Shown here piece after piece: positions 25,501 through 40,500 of a DNA stretch of 64,000 bases. The stretch comes from Streblospio benedicti (lineage: Eukaryota > Annelida > Polychaeta > Spionida > Spionidae). The stretch lies in assembly GCA_019095985.1 (NCBI GenBank), contig CM032666.1:45704703-45768702 (forward strand), written 5' to 3'. The notes beneath the pieces were generated by a model. The model searched no databases and was not told the origin of the DNA. It saw nothing but the letters and a program-made list of their open reading frames with translations. Numbering within the stretch: position 1 is the stretch's first letter; every line of letters starts with the position of its first letter. The translations under genes and the position numbers were made by a program.

Positions 25501-28500
25501 CATAAGAAGAGAATCCTTCCTGAATTGTCATTTTGCGTAGATCGTAATATTTGAATTTTGATGAATAACACAGATATGACAGAAACAAAATGAAGCAAAG
25601 AGAAGCGAAATCAAAAAGGGGTCCTTCGCGATCAGTATTGTATACATAATTTTTATGTACATTTTCTTACACTTTTATGTGCCATACCAATTCATTTTAT
25701 GCTAATCAAGGAGGTTCAAGTAGGTGTTGCAAGTTAGAGGGGTCGCAGAGTTCAGTTAGTTAAAGGTGACATATTTTCTCATAGGGGGAGATGTAAACTG
25801 TGTGTATTATAATATAGATGTAAATGTAAGACTGCCTGAGGCAATTTCCCTATGCTCCTGTACTCTCAAGTCACCATAAATTTCTTCCTGTGTTGGTAAT
25901 GCAATGCTTTGTTTTGTAGTGCAATGCTTCACTTTTATTTGACTATTGCAAGATTGCAGACCATAATGATTTTGAAGAAAAATATACCATACCATATTCG
26001 TTCTTTTAAGCGCACAGTGTGCTAACAAAAAACAAATTTCAACCAAAAACAAATATCTAATATTAATAATAAGCGCACCGGACAATTTTGTACTTTTCTT
26101 GCATTTTTTCTTTTATTGCTTACCGCGAATATTCTTTCACAATGCAACCGGCTTGTTTTTCACAATTCGACCGCCATGTTAGCCTTTTTCACAACGCGCC
26201 TGGCGCATACCGGCGTATTTAAGGTTTGCAACTATGGCGATATAAACATGAAATCTTTGTACATGTTTGGAGGAAAAAAGCAGAATTTGATTAATTAAAT
26301 CTGTGTAAACAGTGGGGTGCGCTTAATGGCGCAGGTGCGCTTAAAAGAACAAATACGGTATTTCGAAATCACACCATGTTCAGTTACTACTACACAAGTT
26401 GATGGACATATGAAAATTCGATAGACTGATGTTTGTCTGTTGCATGTGTGTTAATATGGTATGAGTTATTTACATAAATCTCCCTTCTCTACTTGTATAC
26501 ATAATACATGGTATGTACAAGTAAAGTTAAGGCTTAATAATCACCATGACAATGCCCAAATGCTTCAACAATTACCATGAATATGATTAGTTTTATGAGT
26601 TTCCCAATGGTTAATGCACTTTTGTTTATGCCATTGTTATGTTAACTAAATATTAGTATGTTGACAGATGGATGGTATCCACTAGAGTATCATTAGCACA
26701 TTAATTATGAAATGTGATAAAAAGTAACAACCACTGATTATAATAACAATAATTTGTAAAGTATATGTATAAGAATTCTTAACAAAAACCTGTGCAGTGC
26801 ATGCACCTAAACCACAATGTACATGTACCAAATATGCAATGCACGTGCATGTGCATGGTAGTTATAAAAAAACCATACTATGATCTTTTATGGTATCTGC
26901 AGTTTGTGCCTCTAAAACATAAAAAATCATTTTGTAAATTACATGTTATGATCAATTTGTTTTTAGCAAGATTGAAATCTCATCCGCATCTTATTAACAT
27001 AAATTGTGGTCAAGGTCTCAAGTCTATCTTGATAAAAGCTGATTCCTAATAACTCAAAAATTATGGCAAGATTATTGTTATGCTTGCGATTGTTTTTATT
27101 GTGTTGTTATATTCAGTATATTGGACTGTCAAATATTACATGTTAACTGTTTTGCTAAAAATTGCTCAATGAACAACGCATGCAAGTTAGCAGTCTCCAT
27201 AGTCTTTCTAATTGTTTTTATCTGCATATTTAAATAAGGGTAATATATTCATTTGTCCCAATAATCAAACGACACCATCATGAAATAAGGGTAAGTTGCC
27301 AGTAATACGTTGTGATACTATTTTGATAAATCAATGTTGACAATTTTCATAAATACAGGCAACATGGTCAAGATGTTTTTAAACAATGTGGATATCTGCA
27401 TGGGTGCATGCGCAACATACTGGAGTGATTCATGTACATATATGTTTTTTATTTGTTAAACTTTGCAATGAATATTTTGTAATGCATATACTTTGTATTA
27501 TTGCAGCACATACATGTATTTAATATAATTACACAAAAACGTGCATATTGAACACTGTCAACTTGCACAATATGGTATGTTCTTTTGTTCACCAGATGGA
27601 ACTGACAGGGGCCATGACTTCTTACCTTGACATTAACTAATAAACCTTACACTATATTAGCGGTACAATATTATCATAATGCTTATGAAGAGTACTTAGA
27701 AATTTCTTCCAACACACACACACACACACTTGGTAGAAGTTATATTAAATATGCTCTCATAAAAAGTATATTTCGCTTTTATAATGTCATTGTCAGTTTC
27801 GCATTTCGGCACTGGGGCTTCTGAATTCTGATTGGTCTGATTTTGAAACAATTTTCGGCGAATATTAGGAACTTTGGATCATGTATGGCTATGTAATGGC
27901 TATATACTGCATATATAGTCGTAAGACTAAAATATAGTACCTACAACAGTCAGTTTTCTTGCAGGGGGTTGGGAGGGGTTTGTAGCTGACTATGGCAATT
28001 GAAAAGTGCATATTCTGAAAGGGCATACGATTTTGCATAATGTAAACCTACTTTGGCATAAATTTGATCTTGTTTGATGTACACAAAATGAGCGTGTCTT
28101 AGGGCATCATCTGACACCTGGGGGCCAAAAAAAAAAATTGTGATTTTCTGTGGCATAAGAATTTTTTTTTTTTTTTTAGAAAATGAATTTTAACCCTCTC
28201 AAAGCCAGACGTAAATTCACCATGATACCCCCTGAGTGCCACACACGCATTTTGCGTGACGTGTTATTCACAGTGGGGGGCTTCAATTGTGATAGTTGAA
28301 ATATGGTCCTTTGTAGCTCTTACATGTACGTTTTTCATCAGAACATTTTCACTTTTACAGTACACATTCAGGAGATGGTCTAGTTTCTTATTTTCACCAT
28401 TATAAATAAAGATACATACAGCATCAAGTTAAATTTTGACAATTTCGAGTTATCGCCCATTCATTTGACAACTTCCGAGGGTGATTTTAAATTTCGTAAT

Positions 28501-31500
28501 ATCAGTACAAATTTTAATTGCAGCGACGTTTTATCCTGGATACACACAAAAAAACACATAAACCACCCATATTTCATAAAAATATATTTTTACTTACAAT
28601 ATTACGGACTAAAAACGTGTTCAAACTTTGATTTCTTCATCGTCGTGAACTTTGACAGGCATCACTTGATCACCCGACAAAACATCATCCGTTTTGATAG
28701 AAATATTAGATATCCAACATCCACACTTATTGGGTAGTTTGCCAAACGCTTTATTTGTGATCCGGTATCCAAGATACAATAAGATGAGGCATGGATGACG
28801 AATAATATGATAATTCTTCTTCAAAATGTTCAAGTTCGTAACATCATGGCCGATCTTACCAAAAACCAGTGATTCCCGGAAATCAGCCTTGCGCAGTATG
28901 CGGCGCTCTTTTAGAATTGTAGGAGCACTCTTGATAAAGGCTTATTGGCATCCTTTAGCAGTGTCAATGTAGTTTTGCCGGTGATTGAACCTAAGAATAC
29001 CGGGTTCATGTACTAAAAATTACTTGTGGTGATACGAGTTTGAGAGTCTAGTTTCAGATTTATTTTCGGTCTTGATGCAAAGCTGGTTTCTCAAGGATTC
29101 AGCGATGTATAACAAGCCGCTGTTTTGCCTACGAAAATAATAGTATTTTAGGGCTCAATTTTGAAGCAGATAATGCGTGCTAGGTTGGTATTCGTTGTCA
29201 CAAATAGAATTAAAATATTAACACTATGCTGCTTATTTCCTTCTAGAAATATATCGTAATGTCAAGGTAAAGTTGTTGTTGTTGACACACCGGAAATTGA
29301 GACTAGAACCACGAGTATTTACATACGAATATGGCAGTCAAACTCGAACTGTTTTTTGTGTGAGTCTGTCGACTTTTGTCGACTGTTGGCGTAAAGAAGT
29401 AATTTATGTATGTCAACTTTTGTCGACAAATGGCGTCCAAGGGGTTAAAATCTGCATACCTGAGAACCTGATTGTTTTTTGACATATGCTAGGATCTACA
29501 GTCGATGTGCAATTGAAAATGATTTGTAAACCATATAACAAGAAATTGCACAGCAAATTATTTTGACAGTTAAGATATAAATAACGATTATATTTATATA
29601 TGAAAAAGAGTAATTAAGTGAACATACATGTAAGGGTTAATGGTATGTGTTAGTGGTGAGATCACACTATCTATACATGGGTGGTGTCTGCCTGCATGAG
29701 TGAGTGCTAGAGAACGAGTGCTGGCAAAGAAACCACAAGTGCATTGTGTTTTGTACTAATTGAAGTGAGGTATGAACAAATCATGTGTTTTAATTAGAAT
29801 TATCGCAAAATATAGCTTTATGACTTGTACACAAGACCGTAAATGATGATCAATCGTATGATCATTACACCAATGTTGGTTTACGATATATAACTTCAAA
29901 AGAAAGTTATGGATGAGTTGCTCTAAAATGTATTTAGTGAATATCCTCTATTCTAGTCTATTGTCACTCATGGTTGCGTACATATGTGGTTTCGGATATT
30001 CGCCCACCCCCGTCACCTCTCTTATCCGGACACCTCCATTTATCAAATGTCAATCTACCTTCCCAATATGTGTGGTTAAATGAGGTTGTACTCTCTGTAT
30101 ATCATGTTATGGAGTTTGTTTCTTTTATTGTAACAAACATCTTTTAATATACTATCTTTTGATTGAAGTTAACATGTTCTGGTATTGATAGTACAAAGTT
30201 ACATAACTAAATTATTAATAGATAGTCACTTTAGTGCAATTTTTTGCTTTGTTGATTCTCATTATCAACTGAGAAAGTTTGAATAACCCAAATGCATCAA
30301 AATCATTTCATCTGTAACAAACCTTTGCTGTGGCATTGTGAATTCCCATGGAAAACACTTTCTTCATTGATTGCTTTTAAGGATTTTGAATGTGGGTGTT
30401 CTTTATTCGATATTTTAATTATAGAAATGTCATTCAGAATGTTAAAGGTTCGTGGCCCATATTTATAGCTAGTATTTACAGTCGGATAGGGCCCGGACTG
30501 GTACACTGAATACCTGGGTATGGGTCCCGTACAGAGGCCAGGTTCAAAATTCTGTAACCATCCCAACACCTGCAGGGAGCTCAAGCATCACCTTCATTTC
30601 TTATGATTGGTACAATGTCAGATCACGTTCAAATGCTGTAAGAAAATGTGAATCGTCATTATATGAATTACCACTGTATTTATACCCCCAAACTGGTAAT
30701 AAAACTGCATATATGATTTCATATTTCGACTTTTGCCATTTGAATAATGCGTTTCCTATTCTGGTTTGAAATGTAAATATTATGGTTCACAAGTTAAAGT
30801 TGGGAATTTGTACTTGTAAATGCATAACAGTTTTGTGCTTGAAGTTATTGGGACTACTAACAAATATGATTCAATGTGCATGCATACATTGATATTTTTT
30901 GAGGATGTAATCTCTAATGTCTGGATAGAAAAAAAATATTGAATAGCAATGTCTAGCAAGCATTTACTTCAAGATCAAAATGCATTTAGAGGATCATTTC
31001 TTAGTAATAAGCACAAAAAGGTCAGTTCAAATATTTTATGGCTTCTTTTTAATGGTGTGAATTTCTTTTTAGCATTTATTAGCAAAGAATTGTGACATAA
31101 TGGGGCTACTATTTATTAAAGCACTTGAGGGCTTTGAGAAAAGTAGGATGAGTGGGCAGACTGAATAGCTCACTTTGATCTTTCTTTTTTTCGGGTCAGG
31201 GCAGGGGATCTTTTGAAGAGCATCACATAAAGATATGGGGTACACACAGTAGGTCATTGTTGCATTTTAAAATGATAATTTTATGTCTGATGGGAGCATG
31301 ATAGAGTAAAGTGTAGCTACACCAAACCCCTCATGGATACAGTGGAACATGTCCATCTGGGCACCTGCCATTGAAGGTCACCTGTTTTATATAGACACTT
31401 TTCATTTCTACTTTTCTCCATATGTCATTCATACAGTAAACCATTTTTTTAAAGACACTTGCCTCATATGAACACTTATAAACTTTCATAGAAATATACA

Positions 31501-34500
31501 ATAATATATGTAACCTATAAACTGTAGATAAAATTCTAAAAGGGTGTTAAACAGGCTCATTAGTTGCTTAGATATATTATCTTATGCCTGGTATCATACA
31601 TATTGATGATGAAACAATTTGATAATTCATGACATCATGGCATATATGCTCCGTTAATTCCAATTCACTATGGACTGTTGACTTTGTATTATTTGTCAGT
31701 GGGAAGGACCCAAAGCAGATTTGATTAAAATTAACAAATAATTTGCAGTCACTAAGCTATTAGTTGGAAGAAAATAAATTATAAATGCATTTAGGTAAAG
31801 CTGAAAGTATTTTGCTAGGGACTAAAATTGAACTAAGTAAATCCAATAGTTTGAAAATAAATTGCAATAACAAAATATAGAGTCTAAAAGTAAGATAAAA
31901 TATCTGGGTGTTCAATTTGATCAGGATTTTAGTGTATTCTTAAATGCGTTTATCGTTTTGGAATATATATATTTTTGGCATGATTTCATTTATCACACCA
32001 CTAATGAATTATGTACCTGGTTCACACACAGTTTTAGCTACTTATTTTGCCATTTTCAAAACCTCTCCACACATGTCAGGTCGTTTGACATGACTTCCGA
32101 TGTCAAACATCTGATCATACACACGAGAGAAATGATAAGTTCCCTCATCCCTGTTCATGACCTGCTTCTGCACCCATATCTTTATAGCTTCCTTGATGGT
32201 TCTTGTTCTACAGTTACTTTTTCTGTCCAATACAGTTGCTTCCACCTGGGAACAGTCTATTTTGAAGGTTTTCTTTATTTGGTCGAAGCATATTTCTACC
32301 ACAAATGATCTAGCTGAATTAGTCTAAATGAAATATAGGATTACCGTATCCCCATTAAATCCCCATTAATCCCCATTAAAGCACAAGTGCTTAACATCGA
32401 AGATGTGCTTAACTTTCGAATAACTCTGCCACAAATTATTTTGCATTTTTCTCCATATATTACCTCATCTTTTGCTGTGTTGAAGTATTGTATCAATAAA
32501 ATGAGCCTGTGTTGTTGCAGATCCGCGGTGAGGATGGCATGACGGTGGGAGAGCTGCTGGCTGACGTGGCCATGGAGCACAAGCTGCGCAGCTACAAGGT
32601 GAAGCACCTCGCTGGTTCGCGCATCAGCCTCGATACTGATGCACGTCCACTCGAAGATGAAGAACTCGTTATTGAGGAGGTTGTTGACCCGTGGATAGGT
32701 GAGTGTGTACATTTGTGATTTTATTTCTATGATTGATTAGGTGTTGTCATGAAACAGAATCCAATTGTGTACTATGCTGCATGTTCTATCAGTAATGTTT
32801 TCTTCTTTTAGCATATTGTATATGTTGTTCTTCCAGCATGCATGTATTTGGTATGGACTTAAAAATTATATCCATCTTGAGATATGTTTTTGTCAAAATA
32901 TGGGTATGGGATGGCAATGATTTGTGGAGGACATTTGTTTGTTTAGGTCGAGGGACATAATGGCTAGTAGCGCAACAACCTGGTACAGGTGTGTTAACTT
33001 TTGATTTCAGAGGATGATAATCGTCTCCGGATAACCTACAACTTGTTGTATTCAGAGCGGGAATATTTGGATCAGCTGAGAAGCATTTTTGAGGTATGTT
33101 TTTATTTTTCTTACATTGATATTTCTCTCACATCTCTCTACCAAGCATATGTCTACCACAAATGATCTAGCTGAATTAGTATAAATGTAATATAGGATTA
33201 TGTTTTACAATGCTATACATTTACTTCCATCTAACTACATGTACATGAACGTACACTGGTGTTCTCCGTAACCCGAAGGTTATGAGCCTAGAATGATGCT
33301 GTGATTGACGAAAAGACAATGCCTAGACGTTTTGTAGATTTCTTGATTTATTTACTCTTCTTTGAATTATCTTTTGATATTTTGACATTATGGACTGAAT
33401 TGAATAACGTTTCCTTACAATTCGCAAAATCTATTGAACCAAATATCTTATAAACCATTTTCGTTAACTGTGCAAAATTATGTTAACAACTAAATACTTA
33501 CAAACATATGGGATATCCAAGACAAAAGCTCACCTTGCCATTACAGAATTTGAAATGTCAAATATCAAACATAAATCAAATACTACACATTGCAGCCCAA
33601 ATTTAATGTTACCTACACCATACCTAGCTTGATCTTGAAGTGAACTAGGGACTGACTAGGCTCTAGTCTACCCTAAAGGGGCAAAACGCAGGAGGGAGTT
33701 GCCTAGGGTGCAATAGACGCAAGCTGGCTTTTGAAGGCTGTAAAAGAGTCAGCTTCAGCAACGGACTTGGGTAAATCGTTCCACTCAGGAATGGTGCGAG
33801 CTACAGTCCCTTTCCAGTATGGGGAGTTCTTATCATGCCCAGTCACTCTCTGTAGTTTCCATTTGTGTGCTCTGTGTGTGGATAATCTAGAGCTGGTTAT
33901 GTCAATTGCCTCAGGTGAAATATCCAAATAAGCGTTCAAAAGAGTCAATCTTTGGTTTCGACGACGATGCTCGAGAGTTTGCCAAATGATGTCACGCAAC
34001 AAAAGAGTGACCGAAATAACACCATGCGCACTGCGCGCCCTAGTGTCCCAGATGGCCCTATAATATTCTAAAAAAGATCTAACCAGGGTTAGGTAAGCTA
34101 GTTCCCTAAGCTTATACGAAGAGCCTCCCAAATTTCTACGTAGGAACCCAAGCCTGTGGCTCACTTTGCTAGCAGATTGGACGGTGTGTGCTTTCTACTG
34201 GGAGGAATGAGTACCGAATTTATTCAAGAACAGGAGGCCTAGATACTTGACCTCAGACACACTAGAGATAATTTTACCACCCAAGGTGTAAAAACATGTT
34301 GGGTCTACCGAATTCCAAGGCATATGCATCATGTTGCATTTGGATGCATTAAATTTTAAACCCAAGGTGTTTCCCCACAAATGAAGGACCTCCAGATCTC
34401 GCTGCAGCACCACCTTATCAGAGATGGTAGAAATAGAATGGTAGATAAGGCAGTCATCGTCAAATAGGCGACAAGTTGTGTTTGGATCAAGAACTGATGG

Positions 34501-37500
34501 AAGAACATTCACATATAATAAGAACAGCAACGGTCCCATCACTGTGCCCTGTGGTACACCGGATAACACTGCGTTGCCACTTGTGCGACAATCAGAATCT
34601 GAACGAACACCATTTACCACGACGCTTTGTGTGCGACCCTCCAAGAGATTTGCTATCCACCTCAGTGTCCTCCTTCTATGCCATTAAGTCCCAACTTGCA
34701 CAGCAAGCGCTGATGTGGAACGACATTAAATGCTTTAGAAAAATCGAGGATGGCAATGTCCACCTCCTCGCTAACGTCCAAACACTTCAACAAGTCATGT
34801 GTTGTAACTAGGAGTTGGGATTCACAGCTAAGTTTCTTTCGGAACCCGTGTTCGTGTTGGAATGGAGAAAATATACCATCTACATCCAGATAATCTCTTC
34901 TCTGGGAGCACAATACATGTTCCATCAGCCATTTGAAGTCCTTGAAAGAAATCCCCTATTGAAACATATTTAACACACTTAATGACAACATGAATAATGC
35001 AGTGAAAACATTCAACTGGCATTAACAGATACCATCATCCAACTAAATAATGTGTTTGCTAATTTTCCTTAAAAAAATAGCTTGCAAATTTATTTCTAAC
35101 TTGATCTCTCTCACATCTCTCTAGCAAGCATATTTCTACTACCATAGACAATTCTGAAAAAGATTTTACAAATTGTGTGTGATTCCATTTGACTACATCA
35201 AGTGGCCCTGGTAGTACTTACATGTATATGATTCATACTATATACTTCCGTGGTATATACATGTTAAATAGGTACAGGTCATGCGGGTGAACGCTGTCGC
35301 TAATGTGAGTAATTAGCATGTCTGCACTACGGTTGCGATATGGTGGATTCTCCCCTGGGAGTTGAGAAAGAATTAGTGTGATAAAGATACCAATGACCTG
35401 GTGTAGATGTAATATCGCTAGACCACAGCAAACTGTGAATTGAGACTGTAAATGAGCACATTTACATTTATTACAATGATGCTATCATACCAAGCACCAA
35501 GCTGTTAAAAGGTTACACTGCTGAACTGGTGTCTGCCCGAGTGTCTGTAACCCATGGGTTGAAATGATTGAGATGATAACAGACCAAGTATGTAATAGAA
35601 GCTGGTTGTTACAAAGATATATTTTTACAGCCCATTGCTTGGTATGATGGTATAATTCTAGTCTTACAACTTTGAATATATTAATTTGAGTGTTACCTTG
35701 TCAGATACTGGTATGTTATATTCCATTGTTTTTTTTAGATAATGCTTTCCATTTAGAAGAATAGCATTACTTTTCTGGGTTGGCTTTCATAGGAATTTGT
35801 AATTTTGAATTCTGATGACCTAATATTTACAAACAAAGGCTCTATGAAGAATCTTCACTCCAAAAAAAAAATAGATTGATACATCAGGCAACCAAGGATA
35901 AATTTGTAATCGTATACAACTGTCTTTATGCTTGATATTTCATGCTCATTTATGGTGTCATTGATAAACAATGGTTCCTCTCTAACCTGGTGTCATTGAA
36001 AAACAAGGGTTCTCTCTTCACATGGATTTATCTTTTGATTGAATATATGGAATTTTCTCATGTTTGCTGACTATACTCGATTCTGATTTGTTGAGAATTC
36101 CTACTCTACAATAAAAGTATATATGATAAAAGTTTAATACCTAAAATGATAAATAAACATGGGAGAAAAAGGTAATTATACTAGTGGGGGTGAGAGATCA
36201 GACAATATCTGATCTTGTGTTAAGTTTATAGACCTTGTTTTGTTAAACCTCACACTCAGTGAGGTATTGTCTGACCTCTCACCCCCACTCATATTAAGCA
36301 TATTTCAGCTGTGGGTGGCATTGGATTCAAACCAATGGCCATCCTGGCAACTAATCAATATATAATACATGATCCTGGCAATTAATCAATTAAGATTATG
36401 TGTTAAACAAATTTCCTCTAATAACAGGTGTATGCAGAACCTCTGAGGAAATTCTCATCTCTGACCAATGATGACCATCGCATTTTGTTTGTAACCCTGG
36501 AGCCAATCCTGTCTCTCAGTTCAATGCTTTGCTGCAAGGTAATGACTTCTAATTTGTTTTATCATAAACTAAGTTATTTTTTAAAAATCAGAATGCTCTC
36601 ATATTCATCGTATTCTATACTGATATTTGAAAAGATATGAGATCCTTTTGGATTGTTATATTTATTGCTAGAAATATAGAATTATTTGTTATCACTCTAC
36701 TCCATCAGATGATCCACCACAGCTTGTGGGATAAACGTCTATGTTATTGAAATTAGTTGGTGCTATACTCTAATCATTGATTGGGAATCGTCATTGTAGT
36801 TAAGTAATAAAAGCACATGATATTGCATATTTTATAGAAAGTTGCTTGCCAGAGATGTGAGAATAGAATCTAGAAAGTTCAGTGTCATATAAATGATGAG
36901 TATGGAACTATGAAATGATTAAATTCAACTGGTACACCAGTATATGGTCTTGTTAAAGTATTTAAATTGATACAATTTTTAGAATGTCAAAATAATCTTG
37001 CTCAAAGCTGTCTGATCTTATTAATAATTTTTATACAGCTAGTTATATATAAAAATAAAGTGTGCCCCATACAATGTAACAATGATCTTACTTTGTATTC
37101 AAAGTTGCATTGGTTTAATGTAAACAAAAATAAAAAATAAATAGTCCAACATTTTTTTCATCTTACAGCTGGAAGACTGTGTTAAACTTTGGCAACAACA
37201 AACTACGTCGATTGGTAAGTTAGAAAATACATTACAAATATAATTAATATTTTATTTTCTATCATGTAAATATTGTTGCCAGTTTAGATAGATGTATGTC
37301 AAAGAAGTCTTGAGTAATTATGAAGTAAAAGAATTTTATGAAATGATAATATTTAAATATTTGTTGCTATGTTGAATATTGAAATGCATATTTTAATGGT
37401 GCAGTTTCAAGAAAAATTGCCAACAATTACAACACTAATGAAAGAAATATATTCAATGAAGACCAGATACATGTAACTGCAAAGGATAATAGACTAGCCT

Positions 37501-40500
37501 CACAGGCACACTAAACAATTGTCAACTGCACAACTTTGTGAAAGAAAATATTTTTCTCTAAGGAGATTTTTTCTTATTACCAGTATGTTCATGATCTAGA
37601 CATATCTTGACGATTTATAAATCTGAAGTATCTGTATAATAAGCATCTATATAAGGGCACCAAGTTTTCAATTCAATTTTTTGAATGAAAATCTTTGTGA
37701 CTTACATGTACATGTACATGTATATCAAAAGATAATTATTTTAGTAACTCTTCACTTTGAGATTGTTAATTAAATTACTGCAATATATGTAACATATTAA
37801 TTAGTGTTATGATTAGTCATATATTATATCATTCTGATAATATTAACATGAATGCTTGTGGACATCTCTTTGAAATAGGACAAAGCAACAATTGATAACT
37901 TTTACTTATGAGAAAGATCACTTAATTTTCTACTCCCCTGAGGCAAATGATCTGCATTTAGTACTTTTCATAGCTGATTGATTGATAATTGAAACACAAT
38001 TTAATTTTAAGTAAGCTCATGACAAACTGCTGGAGCCATCTTAGAAAACCTGTATGTATTCTTGTCATAAAATGAATGTCAAGTCCTTACTTGGTTTTTC
38101 AATCTGCTTTGGCTGGAAATTAATAACAGACTAGTAATCTAAATGCTTTGTTATACATGATTAATACACAGGAAGGCCTGTGAAATAATAATAATAGTTT
38201 TAAAGTGTGGATTGAATGACAAGAAAAAATCCCTGGGTATTAGACTAGTGTTCATAAAGCCCTTTACAATTACTGACCTTCTGCTTAGTGCATGTGAATA
38301 TTCAACACACTGTGACTTTATGTATAACTCTGCTGGCTCCCTATACATACATGTTTAGACATTATTAATTTTGAAAACAGTGACCATGATCTTGCTATAA
38401 TGTCCGCATTGTGATTCAACCTGTGATATGCACTCGTAGGCAGAACCTCAGTGCAGTCTGAAGAATACATTATGACTTTCTTTGGACATGAACAAATAAC
38501 CACAGGCGTTTATGATGTAAAACATTATATCTGCAATAAATCTTTGCAGTATTTGAAGAAACATTGCGAATGTCGTCTGTCTTACCATACGTAGACCGAG
38601 ACACTGACATGGTCAAAAATGTTTTGACTGTGTTATGTTTCCTGTGTTGCCTCGGGGAATATTAGTGTCGTGCACGAGCATTAGTTATGTACCGTCAGTG
38701 GCACAATTATTGTATTAGGTATTTAACAGAGTTCAGGTTTACCGTAAATGTAAATTTACTGCTTGAAAAGTTACTTTATATGCTTTCATTTAGAAGTAAA
38801 CTTACATTGAAAAAAAGTTAGATAGAAATTATATCGTATGCAGACATTTGTGGGCTTGAGCGAAACTTCAGAAAAGTTATCACATTGGACAGATCACATT
38901 GGACAGATTTCTTCTATACACGAATTCACTATGATATATTTAGACGGTGGACCAAATATTTTCTGTGTAAGAGGTTTACTTATGCTGCAAGTTCTGAATT
39001 ACTTTCACTATTTATTATAGCAGAATATCTGATAGTTAAAAATCTTTAATACTTATAAATATTTGTTGATTTTACCCATTACATTCAATCAAAACTCATG
39101 CACCCAAATTTCTTGCATTACTGTAACAAATGGTCTGTGTGTTTGTTAACGTTTTGACCTTACAAAACTGAATGAGTATCCATGGTGGATCTCTTATGCT
39201 GTAAGATACTTATTCAATAACTAAAAGGTATTCATGTTATAAATATAAGAACATTGATCTTCATTTGAGTTTATGGATGTTTTATATTTACACAGAGGCA
39301 TCAAATGTTAAGTTCACTCTTGCGGTTGGATAATATTTATGTAACACAAACTAAATTATAGGATGTATATAGTACAAATTTTCTATCATATGTAATTTAG
39401 TATCTATTTTTTTAAATTGTTTTGAGGATAACTTGTAGTTGAGGATAAATATGAAAAAATAATCAAAAATATTTGAGATGGACAATGCTTAATTGTGTGT
39501 GCTACATGAAAAACATTATTTGGATGCAAATAGGAATATGTTATAATTGAAATAAAATTAGGATAGTAAAAAAAGATACAAATGCATGTACAATGTACAA
39601 GTCAAGTTTACAATGGAATACAGTCAGTCACTGAATTTCTTGTTTTAAGTAAAACCTTTGGCTTACCACATTAACGTTCATGAGGGTATCAAAGGTAAAT
39701 GAACATCATTTACTCAAATATCCTGTTCATTTAATTCTTCTTCGTTCCTATCCTTACAGTCTAGCTCTCTACCAGAGCTTTGGACTTTCTATCTGCATTT
39801 ACTTCCATCATTCATCTCCTTCTCTGGCTAGGTTTAGTTTCCCAGTGTCCCTATGCTACTGGTAAAAATATTAGTAATGTATCAATGAAATTTTAGTATT
39901 CCAAATTGATACTTACAATCATATGTGCTTAACTCCATCGTCATATCTCAGGACTTTATATGTAGTTTATATCAGTGGTACAACCACTGTTAATATTGTT
40001 GAACTTATGAACGAAATCCGACCAATCAGAAGCTCCACTGCCGAAATGTTCAGCGGAGATATCAAACGTCAAACGTACGATTTTACAGAGCCAAGTAAGA
40101 AAAACCAAATATTGCTTTTGCTTTTGACGTAAGCCTAGCCTGGCGCAGATTCCCCAGGAAAAAGGTGATTCTTAACACACGGGTAGTTATTGCAGCACTG
40201 AAAATACGTGTCGTATAAAAGAAGTTTCCGTAGACCGACGATGGCTTAACTCAAAATGAAGGGGGTTTAGTGATGACCATGGGTTATCAGTAGAACTTTT
40301 GAGTTATAAGGAAATGATAATTGATAGATGCCCAATGGGCAATGATGCAAGAATTTACAAACACATGATCTTATGCAAATGGTATTCAAATCTCATTAGA
40401 AACCTGTGTGCATTCAGATATTCAGAACACGTACAATTACACTGTTATGTTTAGGCATGAAGTGCTTTATTTAATTCGCACATGTGCACTATTAAATACA

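Larger units (their letters stand above)
16589..32520. other. RhoGEF intron 1, about 15.9 kb
   Basis: A long AT-rich intron. Recognised contents are a 43-bp duplication (16746-16841), a MITE family 3 fragment (16955-17080), the family 4 MITE pair (19567-19848), a TIR element (25989-26361), a piggyBac-type element (28194-29444), a LINE fragment (31790-31945) and a Penelope-like fragment (32042-32302). Between about 20.0 and 25.9 kb nothing with defined ends was recognised. Confidence 0.75.
33094..36427. other. RhoGEF intron 3
   Basis: A 3.3-kb intron filled with retroelement and foldback sequence: a LINE 3' part (33620-34930, antisense), a palindromic-element relative (35095-35720) with a SINE inside, and a MITE (36184-36288). 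A short stretch at 33110-33230 also matches the arm end of the palindromic element. Confidence 0.8.

Noticed and set aside
26792-27049. Open frame of 85 codons
   Set aside because: Low-complexity AT-rich translation with no domain, no splice context and no codon bias.
30000-30100. MITE-like sequence with 'ttatccggacacctcc' and 'gaggttgtact'
   Set aside because: It resembles TIR elements with CAGTxxAACCTC ends but neither end can be defined.
32341-32712. Minus-strand open frame overlapping RhoGEF exon 2
   Set aside because: It is the antisense shadow of the GC-rich RBD exon.
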